Assembly: GCF_022829445.1 (NCBI RefSeq)
Contig: NZ_JAKSXY010000059.1
Coordinates: forward strand, 186,001-250,000
Length of the DNA stretch: 64,000 bases
Origin: Methylobacterium sp. J-068
Lineage (GTDB): Bacteria; Pseudomonadota; Alphaproteobacteria; Rhizobiales; Beijerinckiaceae
Direction of reading: 5' to 3'
Made by a program: the position numbers and the translations under genes. This document shows, one piece after another, positions 38,035-46,781 of this stretch (position 1 is its first letter; each line of letters begins with the position of its first letter). Below the pieces are notes generated by a model, which saw only the letters and a program-made list of their open reading frames with translations, was not told the origin of the DNA and ran no database searches.

Positions 38035-38608
38035 TCCAGCGCTGCACGACGGCGAAGGACGGGCGCCTAGTGAGGAACAGCGCGATCGAGCCCGCCGAGA
38101 TCGCGATGGCGGCATTGACGAGGACGCTGATGACGATCTGCGTCATCCCCAGGACGAGGGCCTGACCCAGCACGCCGCCCTGGGCCGGTTCGATGAATTG
38201 CGGCAGCAGCGACAGGTACAGGACCGCGATCTTCGGGTTCAGGAGATTGGTCAGGAATCCCATGAGGAACAGCTTTCCCGGCCCGTCCTTCGGCAGGTCC
38301 CGGACCTGGAAGGGCGAACGGCCGCCGGGCCGCACGGCCTGCCAGGCCAGCCAGAGCAGGTAGAGCGCGCCTCCGATACGGATCGTGTCGTAGGCATAGG
38401 GCACGGCGAGAACGAGTGCCGTCAGGCCGAAGGCGGCGCAGGCCATGTAGAACACGAAGCCGAGGGCGACGCCGCCAAGGGAGATCAGGCCGGCCATCCG
38501 CCCCTGGCAGATCGACCGCGAGATCAGGTAGACCATGTTGGGTCCCGGCGTGAGGACCATTCCGAGCGCGACGGCGGCGAAGGCGATCAGGTGGCTGGCG
38601 TCTGGCAT
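37976..38608 (-). CDS. LysE/RhtB-family amino-acid exporter
   Basis: A 210-residue membrane protein with about six helices. The family N-terminus MPDASHLIAFAAVALGMVLTPGPNMVYLISRS and the GFLTNLLNPKIAVLYLSLLPQFI motif are clear. It exports an amino acid or derivative; the substrate is open. The start at 38608 has AGGGA upstream. Confidence 0.92.
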   Translation of the reverse strand: MPDASHLIAFAAVALGMVLTPGPNMVYLISRSICQGRMAGLISLGGVALGFVFYMACAAFGLTALVLAVPYAYDTIRIGGALYLLWLAWQAVRPGGRSPFQVRDLPKDGPGKLFLMGFLTNLLNPKIAVLYLSLLPQFIEPAQGGVLGQALVLGMTQIVISVLVNAAIAISAGSIALFLTRRPSFAVVQRWIMGTALAALAVRMATDARR

Positions 38609-38837
38609 CGTGCATCCCTGCTTCTCGGGAGGATGCCCAGACGCGCGGCGGAAACGCCGTCGCGCTCCCCGATGGTGGCCCATCACAAGCGTCAGTCACG
38701 CGTGGCGACGCTCATCGTAGCGATCCCGGTCCCGGCCTGTAAAGCCTGCCGGACATGGGCCGACCGGACATGGAGCCTCGGGCCAGCATCGGTCGGCAGG
38801 TCGGCGGGCATCCGCCGAACCGCGATGAGACCGAATG

Positions 38838-40088
38838 TCAGACCGCCGGCACGGCCGGCGCGCGGCGTCCGCCCACCGGATGGATGCCCGATTCCGGGCC
38901 GGCATGGCCGGAGGGCGGCAGGGTGTGCCGCTCGGCGGCATCGGCCAGCAGCTCCGACACGAGGTCGGTCTGCGAGACGATCCCGACGAGGCGGTCGTCC
39001 GGGCCGACCACGGGCAGGTGGTGCAGGCCGGCATCCGACATCCAGAGCACGAGGTCGGCGATCGGCGTCTCGGGCCGTGCGCAGGTCACGGGCGCCGTCA
39101 TGATGTCCTCGACGCAGCCATGGGGCGCGCGGCCCCGGGCAAGCGTCAGGCGCAGGCGCCGCTTCGGGCCGAGGCGCGGCCCGGTTTGGTCCCACCGCGT
39201 CTTGTCGAGGAGGTCGGTCTGAGTGACGATGCCCAGCACCCGGGCGCCCTCGTCGGTCACCGGGAGGGCCTTGATGTGGTGCCGGCGCAGCAGGTCCAGG
39301 GCCTCGTGCAGGGGCGCCTCGGGACCGATGGCGACGACGTCGCGGGACATGATCTCGCCGCAGGTGGCCTGACCCGAGCGGCGCCGGTAGGAATGCAGCT
39401 GCGCCTGGAGCAGGATCGCCTCGAGGTCGGTCCGGCGCACGTCGAGGACCTGGTCGTAGTCCTTCAGCACAGCGTCGAGATCGGAGGCCGTGATCCCGGC
39501 GCGGGCCGAGGGCAGCGGGTCCTTCGTGCCATGGCCGGCGGGTGCCTTCGGCGACGAAACCTTCGAGAAGGTATGCGGATAGGTTCGGCCCGTGAGATTG
39601 TTGAACAGCAGCGCCACGGCCAGCAGCAGCAGTGAGTTGGCGCCCACGGGCCAGAGGACGAAGCCGTAGCCGAGACCATGGATCGGCGCGCCGCCGAGCA
39701 CCGCCGTCAGCGCCACAGCGCCGCTCGGCGGATGCAGGCAGCGCAACGCCATCATGAGCGCGATCGCGACGCCGATCGCGAGCGCGGCGGCGATATAGGG
39801 ATTGCCCACCAGGAGGGCGGCGCTGACTCCGACGAGGGCCGCGATCACATTGCCGCCGAGGATCGACCAGGGCTGTGCCAGGGGGCTTGCCGGCACCGCG
39901 AAGAGCAGGACCGCCGAGGCGCCCATCGGGGCGATCAGGATCGGCAGGGCCGAGCCCGAACCCACGGCGGCCTGGCTGATGAGCCCGGTGACGAGGATGC
40001 CGAGCAGGGCGCCGCCGGCCGAGCGCAGGCGCTCGCGCAGGCTCAAAGGCGCCGCTTCGGGAATCAGAGTGCGGAGGGAGCTTCGCAT
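38838..40088 (-). CDS. HPP-family membrane protein with two C-terminal CBS domains
   Basis: 416 residues. The N-terminal HPP domain has four helices (LLGILVTGLISQAAVG, LIAPMGASAVLLFAVP, PWSILGGNVIAALVGV) and the name-giving RCLHPPSGAVALTAVLGG. A linker (about 190-240) leads to CBS 1 (IMSRDVVAIGPEAPLHEALDLL) and CBS 2 (IMTAPVTCARPETPIADLVLWM). HPP proteins have been linked to nitrite transport in plants; in bacteria the role is unclear. The start is uncertain: ATG 40088 (MRSSLRTLIPEAAP) is chosen by family look, with open frame upstream to 40247. Confidence 0.85.
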   Translation of the reverse strand: MRSSLRTLIPEAAPLSLRERLRSAGGALLGILVTGLISQAAVGSGSALPILIAPMGASAVLLFAVPASPLAQPWSILGGNVIAALVGVSAALLVGNPYIAAALAIGVAIALMMALRCLHPPSGAVALTAVLGGAPIHGLGYGFVLWPVGANSLLLLAVALLFNNLTGRTYPHTFSKVSSPKAPAGHGTKDPLPSARAGITASDLDAVLKDYDQVLDVRRTDLEAILLQAQLHSYRRRSGQATCGEIMSRDVVAIGPEAPLHEALDLLRRHHIKALPVTDEGARVLGIVTQTDLLDKTRWDQTGPRLGPKRRLRLTLARGRAPHGCVEDIMTAPVTCARPETPIADLVLWMSDAGLHHLPVVGPDDRLVGIVSQTDLVSELLADAAERHTLPPSGHAGPESGIHPVGGRRAPAVPAV

Positions 40089-40286
40089 CGGGAGGATCGA
40101 CCTCGCGTTCGAGACCGGGGAGCCGCGCACGGACACGATGCGCATGCCGCATCCGCGGTATCGCGGACAGGCCCGAGCCGCGTAGAGGACGGGCGCGGGA
40201 CGCGTCAAACGAAGACGGCGCGCCTCGCGGCGCGCCGTGGTGTTCATCGCGCGGTCGGATCGATGACCCGCCGCGTCATCCGCACC

Positions 40287-41537
40287 TCAGACGGCGCGGG
40301 CCTGGTGCAGGCGCTCGATCTGCTGTTGGGTGTAGCCGAGGTCGAGCAGGACCTCGTCGGTGTGCTCGCCGAGCAGCGGCGAAGACTTCACCTCGACCGG
40401 CATGTCCGAGAACTTGATCGGGCTTCCGACCGTCAGGTACGAGCCGAGCTTCGGGTGCGGGACCTCGACGATGGTGCCGCTGGCGCGCAGGGACGGGTCG
40501 ACCGAGAGCTCCTTCATCGACAGCACCGGCGAGCACGGGATGTCGAACTTGCGCAGGATGTCGACGGCCTCGAACTTGGTCTTGTCGGCCAGCCACGCCT
40601 CGATCGTGCCGAAGATGTCCATGATCTTGTCCTGGCGAGCCCGGGCGGTGCTGTAGGCCGGGTCGTTTTCCCATTCGGGCTTGCCGATGGCCTTGCAGAT
40701 CGGGGCCCAGGCATGGCCCTGGATCGTGAAGTAGATGTAGGCGTTCGGGTCGGTCTCCCAGCCCTTGCACTTCAGCACCCAGCCCGGCTGGCCGCCGCCG
40801 CCCGCGTTGCCGCCGCGCGGCACCACGTCCGTGAACTCGCCGTGCGGGTACTGGGGGTATTCCTCGAGGTAACCGAGGGCATCGAGGCGCTGCTGGTCAC
40901 GCAGCTTGACGCGGCAGAGGTTGAGCACCGAATCCTGCATCGAGACGGCGACCTTCTGGCCCTTGCCGGTCTTGTTCTTCTGGTGCAGCGCCGTGAGGAT
41001 GCCGATGGCGAGGTGCATGCCGGTGTTGGAGTCACCGAGCGCGGCGGCGCTGACGGTGGGCGGGCCATCCCAGAAGCCGGTCGTGGAGGCCGCGCCGCCG
41101 GCGCACTGCGCGACGTTCTCGTAGACCTTCAGGTCCTCGTAGTGGTGGCCGTCCGAGAAGCCCTTCACCGAGGCGAGGATCATGCCCGGGTTGAGCTCCT
41201 GGATGCGGGCCCAGGAGAAGCCCATGCGGTCGAGGGCGCCGGGTCCGAAATTCTCGACCATCACGTCGGACTGCTTGATGAGGGTCTCCAGGACTTCCTT
41301 GCCCTCGGGGGTCTTGGTGTCCAGCGTCAGCGAACGCTTGTTGGAGTTGAGCATCGTGAAGTAGAGCGCGTCGGCATCCTCCACGTGGCGAAGCTGCGTG
41401 CGCGTCACGTCGCCGGCGCCGGGCCGCTCGACCTTGATCACGTCGGCGCCGAACCAGGCCAGCAGCTGCGTGCAGGCCGGACCCGCCTGGACGTGGGTGA
41501 AATCGATGATCTTGGTACCCTCGAGCGGCTTGCTCAT
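40287..41537 (-). CDS. frc: Second formyl-CoA:oxalate CoA-transferase (Frc paralogue)
   Basis: 416 residues, colinear with Frc at 31.1 kb through most of its length (for example [27 protein letters not shown] and [15 protein letters not shown]). It has the nucleophile D169 in AALGDSNTG and the glycine loop AGGGGQPG, which is closer to the textbook oxalate enzyme than the other copy. It forms a minus-strand set with the PAS protein and 21-codon ORF upstream. The two copies may differ in regulation or in acceptor acid. Confidence 0.94.
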   Translation of the reverse strand: MSKPLEGTKIIDFTHVQAGPACTQLLAWFGADVIKVERPGAGDVTRTQLRHVEDADALYFTMLNSNKRSLTLDTKTPEGKEVLETLIKQSDVMVENFGPGALDRMGFSWARIQELNPGMILASVKGFSDGHHYEDLKVYENVAQCAGGAASTTGFWDGPPTVSAAALGDSNTGMHLAIGILTALHQKNKTGKGQKVAVSMQDSVLNLCRVKLRDQQRLDALGYLEEYPQYPHGEFTDVVPRGGNAGGGGQPGWVLKCKGWETDPNAYIYFTIQGHAWAPICKAIGKPEWENDPAYSTARARQDKIMDIFGTIEAWLADKTKFEAVDILRKFDIPCSPVLSMKELSVDPSLRASGTIVEVPHPKLGSYLTVGSPIKFSDMPVEVKSSPLLGEHTDEVLLDLGYTQQQIERLHQARAV

Positions 41538-41644
41538 CGTGGCGTTCTCCCTGTCGGTTGAGACGTTGACTTGGTCTGACGGTCGCCCGGTCGATCCGGG
41601 TTCTTGCGTTGGCCGCGAGGCGGCTTGGGTCCGGCGCGCCGCCC

Positions 41645-42073
41645 TCAGGCGACGCGGGATTCGAGGTCGGCCAGGCGCCGGCGCAGGTCGCGCTCGTCGG
41701 TCCAGCGCTGGGTCTCGTCGCGGATGATCGCGGCGATGCCCGTGACCTGGTCGTCGGGGCCGTGGATCAGCCCGACCGTGAAGGCGATGGAGAGGGCGTG
41801 GCCGTCCTTGTGGATGGCCGGCACCCGGAGGACGTCGGCGCCGTACTTGGTCACCCCCGTCCGCATGGTCTGGGCGTAACCGTCCCAGTGGCGCTTGCGC
41901 TGGCGCTCCGGGGTGATCAGATCGAGGGACTGGCCGATCGCCTCCTCCGCCGCGTAGCCGAAGATGCGCGTCGCGGCCGGGTTCCAGACGGTGATCGCCC
42001 CTTGCGGATCGGACACCACCACCGCGTCACCGGCCGCCGCGACCAGCGCCGCGAAGTCGATTTCCGGTGGCAT
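41645..42073 (-). CDS. Single PAS-domain protein upstream of the second frc
   Basis: 142 residues: one PAS fold (about 5-120: [70 protein letters not shown]) and a short charged helix at the end ([15 protein letters not shown]). The PAS core resembles heme or flavin-type S-box domains, but no output domain follows. The ATG lies two bases after the stop of the 21-codon ORF, so translation is probably coupled. It is 107 bases before frc on the same strand and likely senses redox, oxygen or a ligand for this pathway. Confidence 0.85.
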   Translation of the reverse strand: MPPEIDFAALVAAAGDAVVVSDPQGAITVWNPAATRIFGYAAEEAIGQSLDLITPERQRKRHWDGYAQTMRTGVTKYGADVLRVPAIHKDGHALSIAFTVGLIHGPDDQVTGIAAIIRDETQRWTDERDLRRRLADLESRVA

Positions 42074-42075
42074 GG

Positions 42076-42141
42076 TCAGGCCGCCCGCGACCGGCTCCGC
42101 GCGTTCCAGTGTCGGGGCGGGACGTTGGGGTTCAGCGGCAT
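42076..42141 (-). CDS. Putative 21-residue peptide or leader ORF
   Basis: ATG CCG CTG AAC ... encodes MPLNPNVPPRHWNARSRSRA plus one alanine. A strong AGAGGAG lies seven bases before the ATG and the stop TGA is two bases before the PAS-gene ATG. The site-2 operator lies 96 bases upstream. Nothing similar is known to me; it may act in translational coupling or be a functional micro-peptide. Confidence 0.5.
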   Translation of the reverse strand: MPLNPNVPPRHWNARSRSRAA

Positions 42142-42236
42142 GAGACGCTCCTCTGTTCTCCGTCGAGCCGAGGCCCGGACGGTGGCGTTGCGAGGACTTG
42201 CTGTGACGAAGACTTGCTTTTTGCCTGCTTCCGTCG

Positions 42237-42255
42237 TTGGTATTTGGTATGCCAA
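42237..42255. promoter_or_regulatory. GntR-type operator-like element (site 2)
   Basis: CGTTGGTAT-TTGGT-ATGCCAACG is a near-perfect inverted repeat. Its TTGGTATTTGGTATGCCA is identical over 18 bases to the element before oxc. It lies between the divergent PAS-frc set and the OsmC gene (42142-42432 holds no other gene). Confidence 0.6.
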
Positions 42256-42432
42256 CGATCCGAGGGTGTCAACAGAGGCCCCCGGTGTCAATCGGGGGAT
42301 TCCCGCCGCTCCGGTGACGGCGCGCGCGGATTGTCAACGGTCGCGGTGGAGCGGGCATCCCGCGCGAACGTTTCCGCCGGGACGCCGCGGATCGCGGGCG
42401 CAAACAAGAAGACCGGAAGGGGGAGAGACGCC

Positions 42433-42876
42433 ATGGGCCCGGGCCCGAGCATCACGATCACGCAGATCGAAGGCTACAAGTTTGCGGTCGATTTCGGCAG
42501 CGTCCTGCCGCTTCTCATCGTCGACGAGGCGGTGCCGATCGGCAACGGCGAGGGGCCGTTCCCCGAGCAGATTCTGGTGAGCGCGGTGACCAACTGCCTG
42601 TGCGCCAGCCTCGTCTTCGCCCTGGCCAAGTTCAAGCAGGAGGCGGAGGGCATTCGGGCGGAGGCCCGCTGCGAGGTCACCCGCAACGCCGAGAACCGCC
42701 TGCGGATCACCGGCATCGCCGTCAGCATCAGCCTCGGGGCGCGGGCCGAGGCGGTGCCGCGCATCGACCGGGTGCTGGAGCAGTTCCAGCGCTTCTGCAC
42801 CGTCTCCGAGAGCGTCCAGGCCGGCATCCCCGTGACGGTGGCCGTCCGCGACGGCGCCGGCACGCTGCTGACCTGA
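42433..42876 (+). CDS. OsmC-family protein
   Basis: 147 residues with the OsmC fold. The redox cysteines are in SAVTNCLCASLVFAL (C55 and C57) and FCTVSESVQAGIPV (C122). Members reduce organic hydroperoxides or bind small molecules. It starts a plus-strand series with the SnoaL-like and hydrolase genes, divergent from the PAS-frc set. Confidence 0.85.
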   Translation: MGPGPSITITQIEGYKFAVDFGSVLPLLIVDEAVPIGNGEGPFPEQILVSAVTNCLCASLVFALAKFKQEAEGIRAEARCEVTRNAENRLRITGIAVSISLGARAEAVPRIDRVLEQFQRFCTVSESVQAGIPVTVAVRDGAGTLLT

Positions 42877-42902
42877 GCTTCCCACCCACAGGAGGACATC
42901 CC

Positions 42903-43277
42903 ATGACGACATCCGCACGGAACCACGCTCCGGCCGAGACGCCGGAGGACCTCGCCCGCCTGTTCAACGAACGCGCCAACGAGGGCGACGTCGAGGGATT
43001 GGTGGCGCTCTACGAGCCCGGCGCGGTGCTGGCCGCCGGCAAGGTGGTGGCGACGGGCGAGGCGGAGATCCGCCGGTTCTACGCCGACCTCCTGTCCCGC
43101 CGCTCGGAATTCCCGGCGGCCGAGACCCTGCCGGCGCTTCGGAACGGCGACATCGCCATGACCTTCGCGCGCCTGCCCAACGGCACGATCTCGGCCGAGA
43201 CCGCCCGTCTCCAGGCGGATGGCGGATGGCGCTGGCTGATCGACCAGCTCAAGATCAAGCCGCTGAGCCCTGGCTGA
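42903..43277 (+). CDS. SnoaL-like (NTF2 fold) protein
   Basis: 124 residues; LARLFNERANEGDVEGLVALYEPGAVL and IRRFYADLLSRR are the start of a SnoaL/ketosteroid-isomerase-like cone. Ribosome binding site CAGGAGGAC precedes the ATG. It lies 26 bases after osmC, so the two are probably co-transcribed. The substrate cannot be told. Confidence 0.8.
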   Translation: MTTSARNHAPAETPEDLARLFNERANEGDVEGLVALYEPGAVLAAGKVVATGEAEIRRFYADLLSRRSEFPAAETLPALRNGDIAMTFARLPNGTISAETARLQADGGWRWLIDQLKIKPLSPG

Positions 43278-43328
43278 CCCGCCCCCCCTCGAAAGCCATC
43301 GCCTTCCCTCCAGCGCCGGGTTGCCCGC

Positions 43329-44015
43329 ATGATCGATCCCCACCTCGCCGGGCGGCTCGCCTTCGCGCATCGGCTGCCCACGAAGGCGCCGCTGCCGCCG
43401 GGCTCCCACGCCCTCGGGCTGTTCCCCGAACGCGACGCCCTGCTGGTGGTGCCGGAGGGCGTCGACCCGCGCCGGCCGACACCGCTGGTGGTGCTCTTCC
43501 ACGGCGGCGGCGGCAGCGCGGAGAAGATCCTGCCGATGCTGCGCGCGCATGCGGAGGCGCGCGGCTTCCTGCTCCTCGTACCGCAATCGGTGTTCCCGAC
43601 CTGGGACCTCGTGATCGGCGGCCACGGGCCCGACCGCGAGCGCGTCGACCTCGCGCTCGCGGAGGTCGGCGCCCGCTTCCTGCTCGATCCGTTCCACCTC
43701 GTCTTCGCGGGGCACTCCGACGGCGGCAGCTACACGCTCTCCCTCGGGCTCGCCAACGGCCACGTGGTGACCCACCTCCTCGTCTCGTCGGCAGGCTTCC
43801 TGTCCGTCCACCTGCAATCCGGCGCGCCGCGCATCGTCCTCACTCACGGCACGCGCGACGAGCAGATCCCCATCGACCGCAGCGCCCGCACCCACGTCGC
43901 GCAGCTGCGGGATGCCGGCTACGACGTCACGGCGATCGAATATGACGGCCCGCACGCCTACGATCCGGCCGTGGTGGCGCAGGCCGTGGATATCGTGCTG
44001 CGCGACGACGGCTGA
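43329..44015 (+). CDS. Alpha/beta-hydrolase (phospholipase/carboxylesterase type)
   Basis: 228 residues. The oxyanion entry is VLFHGGGGSAEKILP, the nucleophile S130 sits in FAGHSDGGSYTLSLG, the acid in LTHGTRDEQIP and the histidine in YDGPHAYDP. No signal peptide is present, so it acts inside the cell on an ester of unknown nature. It is 51 bases after the SnoaL-like gene. Confidence 0.88.
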   Translation: MIDPHLAGRLAFAHRLPTKAPLPPGSHALGLFPERDALLVVPEGVDPRRPTPLVVLFHGGGGSAEKILPMLRAHAEARGFLLLVPQSVFPTWDLVIGGHGPDRERVDLALAEVGARFLLDPFHLVFAGHSDGGSYTLSLGLANGHVVTHLLVSSAGFLSVHLQSGAPRIVLTHGTRDEQIPIDRSARTHVAQLRDAGYDVTAIEYDGPHAYDPAVVAQAVDIVLRDDG

Positions 44016-44118
44016 GACTCGGTCTCACTGGGGTTCGGCGGAAGCCCCCCACCGCGCAGTCGCGCGGGCAGACTTCGATTGAGTTCGCCCAACCAAATCG
44101 AGAGGCTTCGGGCGCGTC

Positions 44119-44394
44119 TCAGCCGGCCCCGATCTCGAACGCCATCCCGCGCCCCGGTCCCTGGTCGGCATAGTCGACGAGGCTGTAGCCGCGCGCCGCC
44201 AGGGCGTCCTCCAACACATCTCTGTGCTTGCGGAACGTCTGGCCGATGGCCAGCGGCGTCAGGCGCGGATTGCCCTGCCGCAGCTGGTCGATTCCGATCG
44301 TGAGGGGCGCCTGCTCGCGATCCGCGATGCGGATGAGCGCGGATGCCAGCTCGGCCGCTTTCGTCTCGGAGGCCGATTTCGCCTTGAATGCCAT
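44119..44394 (-). CDS. Hypothetical protein
   Basis: 91 residues, soluble, helical, starting MAFKAKSASETKAAELASAL. The segment FRKHRDVLEDALAARGYSLVDY could be a small DNA- or protein-binding unit. I know no family for it. It is convergent with the hydrolase. Confidence 0.6.
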   Translation of the reverse strand: MAFKAKSASETKAAELASALIRIADREQAPLTIGIDQLRQGNPRLTPLAIGQTFRKHRDVLEDALAARGYSLVDYADQGPGRGMAFEIGAG

Positions 44395-44496
44395 GTCCGT
44401 CTCGAAACTCCCGTCTGTCCCAACGACGTGCCCGACTCACGGACAGCGTGACCTCGGCCGTTCCGCCGCGCTCCCAGGCGGGTCGGCCTTCCGATC

Positions 44497-44760
44497 CTAC
44501 CGACCGCGGGCGGCCCGAAGGCTCGCGATCACCGTCCCGACGAAGGCCTCGCCCTCGGCGGTGAAGGCGATCTGCTCGTCCGTGCAGGTCGCCAGGCCCT
44601 TGTCCGTGATCTCGGCGACGCCCTCCGGGTCGGCCTCATGGCCGTGCCCGTCCCGGCGGATGACCGAGGCGACGCGCTCGCCGCTGATGAGGCTGTGATA
44701 GGCCGCGAAAGCGAAGATCGAGAGAGCCTTGTCGCTCAGGGAATCGGTCGGTCCGGCCAT
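44497..44760 (-). CDS. Hypothetical protein
   Basis: 87 residues starting MAGPTDSLSDKALSIFAFAAYHSLISGERV, with GGAGGAGATA before the ATG. The body (VASVIRRDGHGHEADPEGVAEI, DEQIAFTAEGEAFVGTVI) reads like a small regulatory protein. The family is not recognised. The longer open frame upstream lacks coding character. Confidence 0.65.
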   Translation of the reverse strand: MAGPTDSLSDKALSIFAFAAYHSLISGERVASVIRRDGHGHEADPEGVAEITDKGLATCTDEQIAFTAEGEAFVGTVIASLRAARGR

Positions 44761-45187
44761 CCGGGATATCTCCTCCGCCTCCGGTCTCCCGCGAACGCGA
44801 TCCGGCTCCCCCGTCAACGTCGGTCCGGGCCGCTCGGTGCCCTCGGCGCCGCCCGGTCGATGCCGCAGGCTCGCGCGGACGGCGCACCACACCGCTTCCG
44901 GACGCGGCTCACGGGACAGGCCGGGCGCATTTTTCGCTTCGTCTTGTCTCGGCGTCCCGATCTTTTGACGATCGATCCTCGGGGACTTGCCACAGACCCG
45001 GTTTCGGGAACGGCTCCTGTCCGTCGAAGGACGGCAAGCGCGAACCCGATCCGGACCGTTCAGCGGGTTCGGCGACGGCGCCGCCTTGATGTCTGGCCCA
45101 ACGGTCAGTAACGGACGCATGCTCTCCGCTTTCTATAAAGATCGGCCGCAGCGACGACCGACGCCCTGAAGAGTACCGGATAAGACA
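44761..45187. other. Intergenic region, no gene seen
   Basis: A gap between divergent genes. Near the right end, TTTCTATAAAGATC (about 45128-45141) could be part of the DUF805 gene promoter. Nothing else is recognised. Confidence 0.5.
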
Positions 45188-45616
45188 ATGAAGCAACTCC
45201 TGTTTTCCATCGAGGGCCGTATTCCGCGCAGTCAGTTCTGGCTCGCGATGCTGATCTTCGTCGGGGTTTCCGCCGCCGTCGGCGGCGTCGGCTACCTGCT
45301 CGGCGCGCTGATCCCCGGAACCGTGAGCCCGGATGGCACCATGTCCGTCACCGGACTCGCCGCCATCCCCTACCTCGCGCTCTCGCTCGGCTACATGGTG
45401 TTCAACATCTGGGCCGGCATCTGCGTCAGTGCCAAGCGCTGCCATGATCGGGGCCGCTCGGGCTGGTTCATGCTGGTGCAGTTGATCCCGCTCATCGGCG
45501 GCATCTGGTACCTCATCGAGGTCTGCTGCCTGCGCGGCACTCCGGGGCCGAACCGTTATGGCCCCGACCCGCTCGACCACCCCACGCCGCTGTTGCCTAT
45601 TCCCTCGGTGGTCTGA
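45188..45616 (+). CDS. DUF805 membrane protein
   Basis: 142 residues with four membrane helices. The N-terminal FSIEGRIPRSQFWLAMLIF and the central SAKRCHDRGRSGWFMLVQLIPLIGGIW (in parts) are the family signature, and PGPNRYGPDP ends it. Function is unknown; members sit in the inner membrane. Confidence 0.92.
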   Translation: MKQLLFSIEGRIPRSQFWLAMLIFVGVSAAVGGVGYLLGALIPGTVSPDGTMSVTGLAAIPYLALSLGYMVFNIWAGICVSAKRCHDRGRSGWFMLVQLIPLIGGIWYLIEVCCLRGTPGPNRYGPDPLDHPTPLLPIPSVV

Positions 45617-45632
45617 CAAGTCTCTCTTCCTT

Positions 45633-45680
45633 CGAAGACCGACCCCGCCTCGAGGACCGACCGCGCCTCGAGGACCGGCA
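45633..45680. repeat. 18-bp tandem repeat
   Basis: CCTCGAGGACCGACC-type units recur with period about 18 (TCGAAGACCGACCCCGCC, TCGAGGACCGACCGCGCC, TCGAGGACCGGCACC). It lies directly after the DUF805 stop in the 274-base gap, where no gene is visible. Confidence 0.7.
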
Positions 45681-45890
45681 CCGTGAACGCAGCCTCGCGG
45701 GGACGCGGGTCACGCTGGAGCGAGATTAGCCCGCTCGACTGGCCGCCCACCGCTCGCCGCCCTACCCTTTCTCCCGGGAGTCGTTTCCGTGGACACGGGA
45801 CCGGCTTCCGGTTTTCGCGTGGCCGCGTTCCTTCGCGTCGCCCGCATCCGCCGGACGTGAATACGCTCAAGCGAGGCTTTGGAGACCATC

Positions 45891-46415
45891 ATGCGCGGTT
45901 CGAGATGGATGCTTACCGGAGGCGCCCTGGACGGAGCGTCCAAGACCCTGTCATCCAAGATCCTGTCGTCCAAGATCCTGTCGTCCCTGACCCTGTCCTT
46001 CCTCGTCCTGTCGTCCGGCGGCGCGGCGGCCGATTGCCTGCGTCACGTCTACAACCGCTCGCCGCTGGTGCTGGTCGCCACGCAGGATGGCGGCCCCTCC
46101 TTCGTCGTCCGGCCCGGCTCGTCGCGCACGATCCGGCTCTCGGGTCCGGGAAAGCTGGATCTTGCCGGCTACTGCGCGCCACTGGGCCGGGGCGACGACC
46201 TCGCTTCCCTCGGAGCGCCCGCCGTGCAGAGTTCCTTCGGCTATCAGGCGGTCCTGGATCGTTGCTTCTTCGAGTTCGGTCACGACTTCTTCGACCGCGA
46301 GCTCGGGCGCGGCTTCTTGCCCTATGACGGCACGCAACCCTTCACCCTGAACAATCCGAAGCAGGGCGACATCGTGCTCACCACCGATCAGGCGACCTGC
46401 CTACCCCGGCGCTGA
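45891..46415 (+). CDS. Exported hypothetical protein with repeat-built signal sequence
   Basis: 174 residues; TTGGAG is placed before the ATG at 45891. The N-terminal segment contains KTLSSKILSSKILSSLTLSF, coded by a 15-base tandem repeat (about 45938-46000), followed by a hydrophobic stretch and a likely cleavage near GGAAAD. The mature part has several cysteines (ADCLRHV, GYCAPL, DRCFFEF, ATCLPRR) and no family I know. It likely resides in the periplasm. Confidence 0.7.
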   Translation: MRGSRWMLTGGALDGASKTLSSKILSSKILSSLTLSFLVLSSGGAAADCLRHVYNRSPLVLVATQDGGPSFVVRPGSSRTIRLSGPGKLDLAGYCAPLGRGDDLASLGAPAVQSSFGYQAVLDRCFFEFGHDFFDRELGRGFLPYDGTQPFTLNNPKQGDIVLTTDQATCLPRR

Positions 46416-46501
46416 CGTCTCCGCGCGGTGCATGCCGGCCTGCGGGAACAAGCGGTGCCGCGCGCGCTTCCTTCGTCAGCGACACATCACGGGAGGGCGC
46501 C

Positions 46502-46741
46502 TTGAGCACGGACCGGAGCCACGAGCCACCCAGCCCCTCGGATCGGCGACCCGCCACCGGCGGGCATCACGACAAGACCGAGGAACGCGGAGCGGACGAG
46601 ACGGGCCCTGGAGACCTCGGGCCCCATTCCCCCGCCAGCGCCGGACCGAACACCGATCCCGGCCCCGAGACGGGCGGCTACGACGATCACTCGCCCAGCC
46701 GGCATCCGACCAACAGTAAGGGCGGATACGGCGCCGGGTGA
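46502..46741 (+). CDS. Small disordered hydrophilic protein
   Basis: 79 residues from a TTG start with GGGAGGGC before it. Composition is Pro/Gly/Ser/His/Asp-rich (HEPPSPSDRRPATGGHHDK, GGYDDHSPSRHPTNSKGGYG), so it is probably unfolded. Such proteins are often induced by stress in this group, but that is inference. It could also be a chance frame. Confidence 0.45.
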   Translation: MSTDRSHEPPSPSDRRPATGGHHDKTEERGADETGPGDLGPHSPASAGPNTDPGPETGGYDDHSPSRHPTNSKGGYGAG

Positions 46742-46781
46742 GAGCCGGCGATGACGCTTGGCCCGTCGCCTCGACGGGCGC

